In this document: positions 33,222-41,427 of the stretch, piece after piece
How the letters are laid out: the number at the start of each line of letters is the position of its first letter
Numbering within the stretch: the stretch's first letter is position 1
Source of the DNA: Chloroflexota bacterium
GTDB taxonomy: Bacteria > Chloroflexota > Anaerolineae > Aggregatilineales > J027
Assembly (NCBI GenBank): GCA_010092845.1
Contig: JAADYW010000133.1
Span: 1 to 44,008 of the forward strand
DNA length: 44,008 nucleotides
Direction of reading: 5' to 3'
Notes under the pieces: generated by a model
Seen by the model: the letters and a program-made list of their open reading frames with translations, nothing else
What the model was told of the DNA's origin: nothing
Databases searched by the model: none
Position numbers and translations under genes: made by a program

Positions 33222-33249
33222 ATTATATTGCCGACAGGTTTGGTGCCAA
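33222..33249 (-). promoter_or_regulatory. Predicted promoter of the O-antigen-ligase-like gene
   Basis: On the minus strand TTGGCA (33249-33244) and a perfect TATAAT (33227-33222) are 16 bp apart, about 30 nt before the expected leader. It sits in the 248-bp divergent gap before the cystathionine genes, where I see no clear rightward promoter. Confidence 0.55.
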
Positions 33250-33431
33250 ACATCACCTGGTGCGTTGCCAAGCTGTGATGAGAGGGCCTCCCTTACATCC
33301 GTGGCCGAAAACAGGCCAGTATTTCTTCTCGCAAAACGAGCCCGACTTGATGTAGACTTGAACTGGCTGCGTCCCCAAGTGGGCAATGATGCACTATATC
33401 TTGCTGGAGAGAAATTGGCTAAGGGCTGAAC

Positions 33432-34820
33432 ATGCAAATTTACGACGACATAACCAAGGCAATTGGCAATACACCTCTCGTACGCCTGAATAGCGTGACG
33501 CGGGGCGTGCAGGCGCAGATTGTCGCCAAACTCGAATACATGAACCCGGGTGGTTCTGTCAAAGACCGTGTGGGCCTGAAAATCATTGAAGATGCTGAGG
33601 CAAAGGGCATGCTTAAGCCAGGGGGGACGGTGGTGGAGGCCACGTCTGGCAACACGGGTGTAGGTCTGGCAATCGCAGCGGCGTTGCGCGGCTATAAAAC
33701 GGTGTTTGTTATGCCGGATAAGATGTCGCAGGAAAAAATCCAGTTCTTGCGTGCTTTTGGCGCGCGGGTGGTGGTGACACCGACGAATGTCGAGCCTGAT
33801 GATCCTGAGAGCTACTACAGTGTGGCGCGCCGTATCGCTGAAGAAACACCCAATGCCATCCTGGCAAACCAATATCATAATCCCGCCAATCCTCAAACCC
33901 ACGTTGAGATGACCGGCCCCGAAATCTGGGAGCAGACGGGCGGCAAGATTGACGTGTTCGTGGCCGGGGTAGGGACCGGCGGTACGATTACCGGCGTAGG
34001 GCGCTACCTGAAGGAGATGAACCCGGACATCAAGATCGTGGGTGTCGACGCAGTGGGATCGGTTCTATATGACCATTTCAAGACCGGCGAAATCGTCGAA
34101 GCTCACGGCTACAAGATCGAAGGAATCGGCGAGGATTTCCTTCCATCGACATACGATCACACTGTTCTCGACGATATGGTCCGCGTGGCGGATAAGGAAT
34201 CCTTCTTGATGACGCGGCGTCTGGTGCGTGAAGAAGGTATCTTTGCCGGGGTGTCATCCGGGAGCGCGGTCCTGGGCGCGATACGCTATGCGCTGCAAGC
34301 CGAGCTTGGTCCGGATAGTCTCGTCGTTGTCCTGTTACCCGATTCAGGCGGGCGCTATTTGAGCAAGGTCTACAACGACGATTGGATGCGTGAAAACCAG
34401 ATGTTGGAACCCGCCTGGGCCGGGGCGTCGGTGGCGACGCTGCTCGATAAAAAGCCAAGCCACCAACTGGTTGTGGCCAGGTGCGACGCCTCCATTGGGG
34501 ATGTGATCGAGCAAATGCGTATGCATGGGATTTCGCAGATCCCGGTGGTGGATGAACATCAGCAGCTTCTGGGCATTGTCGAGGAAGTCAACCTGCTCAA
34601 GAAGATGTTGACAGCCGAGAACGGCACGGATGTCACGAGTGTTGCACTATGTGATACTGATGTTATCTCCGATGATCCGGTGACTGTATCCCCAGAAACC
34701 CAGCTCGAAACGCTGATGCATATCTTCACGGTGCATTCGGTGGCTATCGTAAAGTCCGACGGCAAACCGAGTGATATCGTGACCAAGTTCGATCTCATTG
34801 ACTTCCTGGCGCGTGTCTGA
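33432..34820 (+). CDS. Cystathionine beta-synthase (PLP enzyme with CBS domain pair)
   Basis: The 462-residue enzyme joins serine (or O-acetylserine) and homocysteine to make cystathionine. The PLP-binding lysine is K44 in GGSVKDRVGLKI. The substrate loop EATSGNTGVGLAIA and the phosphate loop GVGTGGTITGVGRYL follow, and SSGSAVLGAI also fits the family. A C-terminal CBS pair (about 345-462) has DASIGDVIEQMRMHGISQIP and later DDPVTVSPETQLETLMHIF; it distinguishes cystathionine beta-synthase from plain cysteine synthase. No N-terminal heme domain is seen. The stop TGA shares a base with the next ATG (TGATG), so it is coupled to the gamma-lyase gene. Confidence 0.9.
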   Translation: MQIYDDITKAIGNTPLVRLNSVTRGVQAQIVAKLEYMNPGGSVKDRVGLKIIEDAEAKGMLKPGGTVVEATSGNTGVGLAIAAALRGYKTVFVMPDKMSQEKIQFLRAFGARVVVTPTNVEPDDPESYYSVARRIAEETPNAILANQYHNPANPQTHVEMTGPEIWEQTGGKIDVFVAGVGTGGTITGVGRYLKEMNPDIKIVGVDAVGSVLYDHFKTGEIVEAHGYKIEGIGEDFLPSTYDHTVLDDMVRVADKESFLMTRRLVREEGIFAGVSSGSAVLGAIRYALQAELGPDSLVVVLLPDSGGRYLSKVYNDDWMRENQMLEPAWAGASVATLLDKKPSHQLVVARCDASIGDVIEQMRMHGISQIPVVDEHQQLLGIVEEVNLLKKMLTAENGTDVTSVALCDTDVISDDPVTVSPETQLETLMHIFTVHSVAIVKSDGKPSDIVTKFDLIDFLARV

Positions 34821-35935
34821 TGAGAACTGAAACACTTGCTGTCCATGCCGGGGTACGCCCCGATCCTGAAACCGGCGCAATCATGACCCCAATTTACCAG
34901 ACCTCGACCTATGTGCAGGCGGCGCCGGCTGTGCACAAAGGGTACGAGTACAGCCGTACGGATAATCCCACCCGGTCGGCGCTGCAGGAGGCTATCGCCG
35001 CACTGGAAGGTGGTCGTTTTGGCCTGGCCTTCGCCAGCGGCATGGCGGCGACGGATACGATCTTGCGTCTCTTCCAACCCGGTGACCACATTATCGTCGG
35101 TGACGATGTTTACGGCGGTACCTATCGCCTGTTCGAGCGGGTTCTGACCAGGTATGGACTGGAGTTCGCCTGGGTCGATATGACGGACCCGGCCCAGGTT
35201 GAAGCCGCCATCCAGCCTGAGACGAAGCTTATCTGGTTGGAAACGCCCACCAATCCGGCAATGCGTCTGGCGGATATCGCGACCATAGCAGGGTTTGGCG
35301 TGCCCGTGGCTGTGGACAATACGTTTGCCAGCCCCATATTGCAGCAGCCACTCAAGCTCGGTGCCAGGCTAGTGGTACATAGCACAACGAAATACCTCGG
35401 TGGCCACAGCGATGTTGTTGGCGGCGCTGTGGTAACTGACGATGGGGAGACCTATCAGGCGCTGAAATTCTTGCAAAACGCTGTCGGGGCCGTGCCCGCC
35501 CCGATGGACTGCTTCCTCACCCTGCGTGGCATCAAGACGCTGGCGCTGCGTATAGCCCAACACTGTGCCAACGCCCGCCAGATCGCTGCTATGTTGGCCC
35601 AGCATCCGCGTGTGCAGCGCGTGCTCTATCCAGGGTTGGCTGAGCATCCGCAGCATGAGCTGGCCAAGCGCCAGATGCAAGATTTTGGTGGGATGATCAG
35701 CTTCATTGTCGAAGGCGGTGAGGAGATGGCCCGGCAGGTGGCGAGCCGGACACGTCTGTTTGCCCTGGCTGAAAGTCTGGGTGGTGTTGAGAGCTTGATC
35801 GAACATCCCTACAGCATGACACATGCCAGCACGGCTGATAGCCCGATTGCGTCTGATCCGGGCCTGGTGCGCCTAAGCGTCGGCATTGAGCACGTTGACG
35901 ATTTGGTAGCTGATCTGCAACAGGCGCTGGCGTGA
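34820..35935 (+). CDS. Cystathionine gamma-lyase/gamma-synthase family PLP enzyme
   Basis: The 371-residue enzyme binds PLP through K191 (HSTTKYLGGHSDVVGG) and has the family markers YEYSRTDNPTRSALQEAIA, FASGMAATDTIL, WLETPTNPAMRL, VDNTFASPILQQP and ESLGGVESLIEHP. Placed directly after cystathionine beta-synthase, it most likely cleaves cystathionine to cysteine, completing reverse transsulfuration from methionine to cysteine. Gamma-synthase activity cannot be excluded by sequence alone. It ends at a strong bidirectional terminator. Confidence 0.9.
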   Translation: MRTETLAVHAGVRPDPETGAIMTPIYQTSTYVQAAPAVHKGYEYSRTDNPTRSALQEAIAALEGGRFGLAFASGMAATDTILRLFQPGDHIIVGDDVYGGTYRLFERVLTRYGLEFAWVDMTDPAQVEAAIQPETKLIWLETPTNPAMRLADIATIAGFGVPVAVDNTFASPILQQPLKLGARLVVHSTTKYLGGHSDVVGGAVVTDDGETYQALKFLQNAVGAVPAPMDCFLTLRGIKTLALRIAQHCANARQIAAMLAQHPRVQRVLYPGLAEHPQHELAKRQMQDFGGMISFIVEGGEEMARQVASRTRLFALAESLGGVESLIEHPYSMTHASTADSPIASDPGLVRLSVGIEHVDDLVADLQQALA

Positions 35936-35969
35936 TCCCAGATTTGTTGCGTACCGGCATATTCATTGA

Positions 35970-36005
35970 AACAGCCCGCTGGCAATGCAACGCCAGCGGG
36001 CTGTT
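35970..36005. terminator. Bidirectional terminator between convergent genes
   Basis: A 14-bp perfect stem (arms 35970-35983 and 35992-36005, core CAGCCCGCTGGC) surrounds an 8-nt loop. It serves the rightward cystathionine operon and, read from the other strand, the leftward redoxin gene. The T-rich tails are short, so termination may rely mainly on the stem. Confidence 0.7.
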
Positions 36006-36028
36006 GTGGTCGCTTCAGTTAGCCTGGC

Positions 36029-36565
36029 CTACTCGGGTTTCCACTTGATGGTACAGCCCACGGGCGGCGTTGCGGCTGTCTTGGGTGTGTCGCCCGCTAG
36101 AACGGCGTCCAGGGCATCACGTAGGTAGTTCTCGTTGACCGCGTCGGGCTCTTCGTAGTTATCATCAATCGCGCCGTGATACTTCAGTGTGCCATCTTTG
36201 CCAAACAGGAAGACTTCGGGTGTCCGTTCTGCACCGTAGGCACGCGCTGTCTCTTGGCTTTCGTCGTATAGATAGGGGAAGTTGAACTCTTTTTCTTCGG
36301 CGCGCACCCTCATACTGGCCGGGCTGTCGTCGGGATACTTCTGGGCATCATTGGCGTTGATCGCGACCAACTGCACGCCACGGCTCGCATACTCTGCCTG
36401 GATCTGGACCATGCGGTCCTCCCAGGCGCGTACGTACGGACAATGGTTACAGCTAAAAATCACGGCAACCGCCTCTTTGTCGGCGTAATCGGCGAGTGAA
36501 TAGGTCTGATCGTCAACTCCAGGCAAAGAAAACGCAATTGCTTCCTGTCCAAGTTGTAGTGCCAT
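36029..36565 (-). CDS. Thioredoxin-family peroxiredoxin-like protein
   Basis: The 178-residue protein is an AhpC/TSA-type redoxin: IAFSLPGVDDQTYSLADYAD, then FSCNHCPYVRAWEDRMVQI with C39 and C42, then VQLVAINANDAQKYPDDSPA and FPYLYDESQETARAYGAER. The CNHC motif and the region after it are typical of a subgroup of small thiol-redox proteins that often appear as thioredoxin family protein or thiol peroxidase. It probably reduces peroxides or disulfides in the cytoplasm. The start is ATG 36565 with GGAGG 11 nt upstream; a GTG in frame at 36583 overlaps that site. Confidence 0.88.
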   Translation of the reverse strand: MALQLGQEAIAFSLPGVDDQTYSLADYADKEAVAVIFSCNHCPYVRAWEDRMVQIQAEYASRGVQLVAINANDAQKYPDDSPASMRVRAEEKEFNFPYLYDESQETARAYGAERTPEVFLFGKDGTLKYHGAIDDNYEEPDAVNENYLRDALDAVLAGDTPKTAATPPVGCTIKWKPE

Positions 36566-36625
36566 CGTGATCTTGTCCTCCACAAAATTGCATAACCTTA
36601 ATGATTCAGGTGCGATACTAAGATG

Positions 36626-36943
36626 CTAAGTTTGCTGAGCCCTCTGCAGAGCTGACCGTATCATCTGAGCTGACGGTAACGGTGAGATCCGGCCGTCGGG
36701 CAGGAAATAAGTGCGGCACGTCAGGGCGTACTGTGCTTCTGGCGGCGGGGTAACAATATCCTGGCCATTAATGAGGATGGTGGGCGAGCCAGTGAACTTC
36801 CAGGCGTGGGCCTGCTCCTCAGTCTCGATCTTCACTACACTGATGTCAGTGTCAATCTCTAGATCGTGCAGAACGGCCCGCAGCCTTTTGAGCCCTTTTG
36901 CGTGCGATGGACAGTCTTCGAAGTATACAAAATGGATATCCAC
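36626..36943 (-). CDS. Small thioredoxin-fold protein with a single active-site cysteine
   Basis: The 105-residue protein opens VYFEDCPSHAKGLKRL, close to the F-E-G-C-P-N-H start of a small thioredoxin-like family (sometimes labelled alkylmercury-lyase-like). Its second half has FTGSPTILINGQDI, also typical, with the cis-proline. The CxxC partner cysteine is replaced by S-H, so it may work with another thiol. I choose GTG 36943, 6 nt after AAGGAG; the ATG at 36949 abuts that site. Although it lies next to the redoxin, the two are 60 bp apart and could be one transcript. Confidence 0.75.
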   Translation of the reverse strand: MDIHFVYFEDCPSHAKGLKRLRAVLHDLEIDTDISVVKIETEEQAHAWKFTGSPTILINGQDIVTPPPEAQYALTCRTYFLPDGRISPLPSAQMIRSALQRAQQT

Positions 36944-37156
36944 GGACATCTCCTTGTGTGATGCGGCAACGTACGCTTCCGATCTACTGCCTGAGCCTAG
37001 CAGACTCTGGGACACTTCTCAAGCCATTGTGTTTGCCAATTGATGTAACTTGGGGCGCAGGATTTGGTTCAATCTACTGACGCGATTCTCATGTCTTCAG
37101 GGTATGATGCTAGGCGATCCTGAATTCGTTAGTACCAAGACAAAGGAGGGACCAGT

Positions 37157-37624
37157 TTGGTTAATGTCTTATTCGTTTGCCTGGGAAATATCTGCCGCTC
37201 GCCTATGGCGGAGGGCGTCTTCCGTCAGATAGTCAAAGATGCTGGCCTGGAAAAGCAAATCCACATCGACTCAGCAGGTACGTCCAGTTACCATATCGGC
37301 GAATCCGCGCATCGGGGCACGCTGCAAACCTTGAAAAAACACCAGATTCCGTATGATGGCCGCGCACGGCAGCTCGCCAAAGAGGACTTCGCGAAGTACG
37401 ACTACATTCTGGCGATGGATCGCAGCAACTTCTCCACTATCCGCGCACGTATGCCCGAAAATAGCGCAGCTAAGGTCGCTTTGTTGCTGGACTATGCTGA
37501 AGGCATCGCTGAAAAAGAAGTCCCCGATCCCTACTACGATGGCCGCTTCGAGGAAGTCTACCAGTTAGTGTCGAATGGGGCCCGTAACCTGCTGGCTGCC
37601 ATTCGCGAGGAACATGGCCTGTAA
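37157..37624 (+). CDS. Low-molecular-weight protein tyrosine phosphatase
   Basis: The 155-residue phosphatase has the loop VCLGNICRSPMAEG (C8 to R14, the C-x5-R-S signature) at its N-terminus and the general-acid motif VPDPYYDG near the C-terminus. It removes phosphate from tyrosine residues or, in some relatives, from arginine. The start is TTG at 37157 with AAAGGAGGG at 37143-37150; no better start lies near the catalytic loop. Its TAA overlaps the ATG of the fructosamine kinase gene by one base (TAATG), so the two are coupled. Confidence 0.92.
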   Translation: MVNVLFVCLGNICRSPMAEGVFRQIVKDAGLEKQIHIDSAGTSSYHIGESAHRGTLQTLKKHQIPYDGRARQLAKEDFAKYDYILAMDRSNFSTIRARMPENSAAKVALLLDYAEGIAEKEVPDPYYDGRFEEVYQLVSNGARNLLAAIREEHGL

Positions 37625-38505
37625 TGCGTTTACCAGAGGCACTTGAGGCCGTCTTAACGTCTGCGCTGGGCATCCAGATCAAATCGGTGCAGGCTGTAGG
37701 TGGCGGCGATATCAACCAGGCGGCGCAGATAACCACGAATGCCGATCAGCTTTTCCTGAAATGGCACGCCCGCTCACCAGACGGCATGTTCACCGCGGAG
37801 GCGCGGGGGCTGGAGCTATTGCGCCAGGCAGGAACACTGCGTGTACCCGAGGTTGTTGCTTACCAGGAGCATAGCGAAGAGGCACCTGCCTACATGGTCC
37901 TGGAATGGCTCGAGCGTGGCCGGCCCGAGGCCGGCACATATGATGAGCTGGGCCGTGGCCTGGCGCAACTCCACCAGGTCGAGGCATCAGCGCATGGCCT
38001 CGATCACGATAATTTCATCGGACGTCTACCACAGTACAACCAACAGGAGACATCCTGGACACATTTCTATGCCGAGCACCGAATCCGCCCGCAGATGGAG
38101 ATCGCGCGACGCTCGGGCAAGCTGACCAGTGCGCGTGAGAAGCTCATTGAACGTCTGTTGGACAAGCTCCCCAACCTGCTGCCCGCTGACAATCCCCCGG
38201 CGTCGCTCCTGCATGGGGATTTGTGGTCGGGCAATGTTATGACCCTGGCAGGTGGCCAGCCGGCGATCATCGATCCAGCAGTATACTACGGTCATCGCGA
38301 GGTAGAGATCGCATTCACCGAGCTGTTTGGTGGCTTTCGGCCGCAGTTTTATGAAGCCTACAATGCCATCCATCGCCTGGATAAAGGCTATGAGGAGCGC
38401 CGCTCTCTCTATCAGCTCTACCCGTTGATGGTTCATATGAATCTGTTTGGCGGTGGATATACGGGCAGCGTGGATTCTATTCTTCGTCGGTATGCAGGTT
38501 CGTGA
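37624..38505 (+). CDS. Fructosamine kinase family protein
   Basis: The 293-residue kinase has the N-terminal GGGDINQAAQITTN and FLKWHA (ATP site), MVLEWLE at the hinge, the catalytic loop LLHGDLWSGNVM, and the metal-binding AIIDPAVYYGHREVEIAF. Fructosamine-3-kinases phosphorylate sugars attached to amines so that glycated proteins can be repaired. The pairing with a low-molecular-weight phosphatase is a recurring one. Its last 29 bp overlap the end of recO on the other strand. Confidence 0.9.
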   Translation: MRLPEALEAVLTSALGIQIKSVQAVGGGDINQAAQITTNADQLFLKWHARSPDGMFTAEARGLELLRQAGTLRVPEVVAYQEHSEEAPAYMVLEWLERGRPEAGTYDELGRGLAQLHQVEASAHGLDHDNFIGRLPQYNQQETSWTHFYAEHRIRPQMEIARRSGKLTSAREKLIERLLDKLPNLLPADNPPASLLHGDLWSGNVMTLAGGQPAIIDPAVYYGHREVEIAFTELFGGFRPQFYEAYNAIHRLDKGYEERRSLYQLYPLMVHMNLFGGGYTGSVDSILRRYAGS

Positions 38506-39256
38506 TACGGCGCAAGAACGCAATGCTCTGTAGACGTTGCTCCAGGATATACGCCAGTGTGGCATGCAATACCCGCTCTAGCGTGCGATGGTGATGGGGG
38601 CGTAGCCGCAGCGCTTTTACCTGGGGCCACTTGTGCCGGCTCATATAGCGGCACAGCTTGAAGACATCCAGGGGGAGAGGGATCATATTACTGGCATCAG
38701 TTGCGTAGGCCGCAGCCACCACGCCCCCTTCCGCCGGACTGTAGAGTTGATCTTCCGCTTCGAGAGGGATGCCGCTAACCGCACACTGGAAAAATGATGG
38801 CGCATAGCCCATTACATCGAGCAGGCGCAACTCATAGTAGCGTGCCGCCAGCTCCAGATCGATTGACTCCTCACACAGCCAGTGCAGACCATCCACGAGC
38901 AGGTCATAGGCCTGACGGTTTTCCTGGTTGTCCACTGCGAAACGGTCGAGCAGTTCTGCGAAATGGCTGGCGTACCCGATGCGCCTTAGGTCCTTGGAGA
39001 GGGCTAAAAATGGCTCTTCAAGCTCGGCCTGGGTGACGATATGCAGGTCGCGGCCGCGCGAGAGGACCATCTGGGTGACCATGTACAGCTCGACATGGCC
39101 CGTGGAGCGGCTAATTGGACGACGCGCACCCTTAGCGATGGCGCGTAGCTTGCCGTAGTATGGCGTGAACAGCGTTAAAATCAGGTCCGTCTCGCCATAG
39201 TCCAGACGCCGCAGGACCACGGCGGGCGTCTTGAATACACGGCTGCGTTCACTCAT
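38477..39256 (-). CDS. recO: DNA repair protein RecO
   Basis: The 259-residue protein has an N-terminal OB fold (RVFKTPAVVLRRLDYGETDL, LRAIAKGARRPISRSTGHVE) and a helical C-terminal domain (VDGLHWLCEESIDLELAARY). RecO loads RecA onto single-stranded DNA with RecR. The usual cysteine cluster of the zinc-binding site is absent; only one Cys (FQCAVSG) is at that place. ATG 39256 lies within the last codons of cdd, overlapping it by 8 bp, and is favoured over the longer opening to 39301, which would extend deep into cdd. Confidence 0.87.
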   Translation of the reverse strand: MSERSRVFKTPAVVLRRLDYGETDLILTLFTPYYGKLRAIAKGARRPISRSTGHVELYMVTQMVLSRGRDLHIVTQAELEEPFLALSKDLRRIGYASHFAELLDRFAVDNQENRQAYDLLVDGLHWLCEESIDLELAARYYELRLLDVMGYAPSFFQCAVSGIPLEAEDQLYSPAEGGVVAAAYATDASNMIPLPLDVFKLCRYMSRHKWPQVKALRLRPHHHRTLERVLHATLAYILEQRLQSIAFLRRITNLHTDEE

Positions 39257-39698
39257 GCCCATAGGGGCTGGAATCAGCCCTTCGTAGGTTCGCAGGCCCA
39301 AAGCTCCGCGGCAGGAGTTCGGTCAATGGGGCTTCGTAGACGGCTTCACCATCAGATGTCGCCACAATGCCCACAAGCTGGGGTGAGAATTCATTAAGGA
39401 CTTGGCGACAAGTGCCGCATGGTGAACCACCATCATCAGTTATGACGGCGATAGCCACAAATTGTCGATGACCTTCGCTGACGGCCTTGGCAACGGCGGT
39501 TCGTTCCGCACAGATACCGGCTGGCGTAGCCGCGTTCTCGACATTGCAACCCGTGAAGATTTCTCCGCTCGCGGTTAGGAGCGCCGCGCCCACGCGATAG
39601 CGGCTATACGGGGCATAGGCGTTATGTTGACTCGAACGCGCAGCGTCAACCAATGACTGGCGGATTTCGGGTGCTAGGGCGTTTTTGGGTTCGGGCAT
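39249..39698 (-). CDS. cdd: Cytidine deaminase
   Basis: The 149-residue enzyme has CNVENAATPAGICAERTAV, with the zinc-ligand Cys and catalytic Glu in CAE, and GGSPCGTCRQVLNEFSP, with the two further zinc cysteines. It deaminates cytidine and deoxycytidine for pyrimidine salvage. The ATG at 39698 (MPEPKNALAPEIRQS) follows the corC-like stop by 4 bp; the frame is open much further upstream, but that part overlaps corC and is not coding in this frame. Confidence 0.92.
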   Translation of the reverse strand: MPEPKNALAPEIRQSLVDAARSSQHNAYAPYSRYRVGAALLTASGEIFTGCNVENAATPAGICAERTAVAKAVSEGHRQFVAIAVITDDGGSPCGTCRQVLNEFSPQLVGIVATSDGEAVYEAPLTELLPRSFGPANLRRADSSPYGHE

Positions 39699-39702
39699 TG
39701 CA

Positions 39703-41121
39703 CTACCTGAGATTGAGTGAGTGTGTATCAGGGACGGTATCTTGCCCCACCGAGGCCGGCTGCGTTGAGGGTGGCACCGATTTGTGATTGCTGTTTTCGC
39801 TCGACTTGCGGTGCTGGCCGGGCGTGTCATTGGCTTCGTCAGTGTCCGGGGTATCGAGTTTCTTGATGTGTACCTTGCGTATGCGGCGCCCGGTGACTGA
39901 TAGCACCTGAAACTCAAGGTGATAGTCAACAAACGTGTCGCCAACAGATGGCACACGCCCCAGTTTCGAGAAAATGTAGCCGCCCAGCGTATCGCTTTCA
40001 TCCGTGGGAACAGATGAATCCAACAAGTGATTCAGGTCGTCCAGGTCAATGCGGGCGTTGAAGATATACTCATCTTCCTGGATCTGTTCGTAGAGGGCTT
40101 CCTCATGGATATCATATTCGTCTTGAATCTCACCCACGATCTCTTCGATCAGGTCTTCAATGGTTAGCAGCCCGGCTGTGCCCCCGTATTCATCCACGAC
40201 GATTACCAGGTGTGTCTTGCGATCCTGGAGTTCCAGTAGCAACTCACTGGCCTTCTTGGTCTCGGGGATGAAGTACGGCTCGCGCAGCAGATTCTGGAGC
40301 GATTCAGGAGTCTCGCCGCTCCGCCAGACTTTGAGAAGGTCTTTGGCATACAGCACGCCTTCGATGCTATCTACGGTGTCGCGATAGACAGGAATGCGCG
40401 AATGTCCGCCGCTGATGATCACGTCCAGTGCTTCGTGGAGTGTAGCGTTGATGTCTAGTGCTACGATGTCAATCCTGGGAATCATGACTTCGCGTGCCAG
40501 CGTATCCCCAAACCGGATGACGGAGTAGATCATCTCTTTCTCTTCGTCATCAAGGACACCTTCTTCAGAACCGGCGTCAACCAGCGTCTTAATCTCCTCT
40601 TCGGTAACGAGGTGTACAACGTCAGAGCCACCCAGCAGAGCGGCAATGCGCCCCGAAATCCGGAGCAGTGCGTTGACAAAAGGTTGTAGCCATTTGACCA
40701 GGACAGTGAGATAACCAGATGAGAAGGTTGCGATTCCTTCCGCGCGCCCAATGACGAGGCCCGTGGGTAGCCGATCGCTGATTACCAGGGTCGCGATCAA
40801 TATCAACAAGGGTAGGATATAGGCCAGTAGTATGCTGCCGATACCATTGTCCACCGTCGATTCAATCAGTGGCAGAATCTGGGTAGCGACCACTACGATG
40901 ATCCCGGTGTTGGTGACCATGGAGATGAATTGCTGGGTGGCAAGGAGGTTACGGGCTGCCTCGTTCAACGCCAGGGCACGCTCCGCTTTACGCTGACCTT
41001 CCTCTGCCAGTTCGCGCAGAATGGCCTTGCTTGCATTGATTACCGCACTGATGCTACTGGTTATTATCAGCTTGAGAATAAGCAGGGCAATCACGAAACC
41101 GATCGCTATGCTAGCTTCCAC
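39703..41121 (-). CDS. CorC/HlyC-type hemolysin family protein (CNNM domain, CBS pair)
   Basis: The 472-residue protein has an N-terminal CNNM membrane domain with about four transmembrane helices (1-190), a CBS pair (about 210-335: REVMIPRIDIVALDINATLH, LVIVDEYGGTAGLLTIEDLI) and a CorC_HlyC C-terminal domain (about 350-430: EYIFNARIDLDDLN, SDTLGGYIFSKLGRVP). Relatives move magnesium or sodium ions, or protect against them. A proline-, serine- and asparagine-rich tail of about 35 residues follows. The start is GTG at 41121 with AGGAG five bases upstream. Confidence 0.9.
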   Translation of the reverse strand: MEASIAIGFVIALLILKLIITSSISAVINASKAILRELAEEGQRKAERALALNEAARNLLATQQFISMVTNTGIIVVVATQILPLIESTVDNGIGSILLAYILPLLILIATLVISDRLPTGLVIGRAEGIATFSSGYLTVLVKWLQPFVNALLRISGRIAALLGGSDVVHLVTEEEIKTLVDAGSEEGVLDDEEKEMIYSVIRFGDTLAREVMIPRIDIVALDINATLHEALDVIISGGHSRIPVYRDTVDSIEGVLYAKDLLKVWRSGETPESLQNLLREPYFIPETKKASELLLELQDRKTHLVIVVDEYGGTAGLLTIEDLIEEIVGEIQDEYDIHEEALYEQIQEDEYIFNARIDLDDLNHLLDSSVPTDESDTLGGYIFSKLGRVPSVGDTFVDYHLEFQVLSVTGRRIRKVHIKKLDTPDTDEANDTPGQHRKSSENSNHKSVPPSTQPASVGQDTVPDTHSLNLR

Positions 41122-41427
41122 GGCTCTCCTAATGTCCTTAGTTCTATCGAGCGATGGGTGAATCTTCTGAGATATAGTTCAGCTATGGCAATAACTCCGC
41201 CGTGTGTCACGCCGGAAGTGTCAACGTCATGGATAATTGACTGCAGAATCTGCTGACAACAAGAGGGAGGTTCAGTTAACGAGGGTTCTTCGCTCACAAT
41301 GTGTCTTTAAATCTACCTGAATGTTGTGAGATAATTGCGCTACAGCGTAAGCATTATAGCACGGTGCTAATCCTGGCTGCAAGCCTATTTGTCGCATTAA
41401 TCCAAATGGAGACCTCGAAAATTCGCT
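41122..41427. other. 306-bp divergent intergenic region
   Basis: The gap separates the leftward corC-like gene from rightward holB. I see no gene, no convincing promoter pair and no strong hairpin. A weak inverted repeat (ATAG-TTCAG-CTAT at about 41174-41186) and an AT-rich stretch near 41330-41360 are present. Confidence 0.45.

Noticed and set aside
33166-33429. Plus-strand ORF of 87 codons ending just before the cystathionine beta-synthase start
   Set aside because: It overlaps the promoter and start of the O-antigen-ligase-like gene, and has no ribosome binding site or known motif.
33126-33902. 258-codon minus-strand ORF across the start of the cystathionine beta-synthase gene
   Set aside because: It crosses the divergent intergenic region and lies antisense to a firm gene; composition is not protein-like.
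39699-40001. N-terminal extension of cytidine deaminase
   Set aside because: The extra residues lie antiphase in the corC-like gene, while the family start fits ATG 39698.
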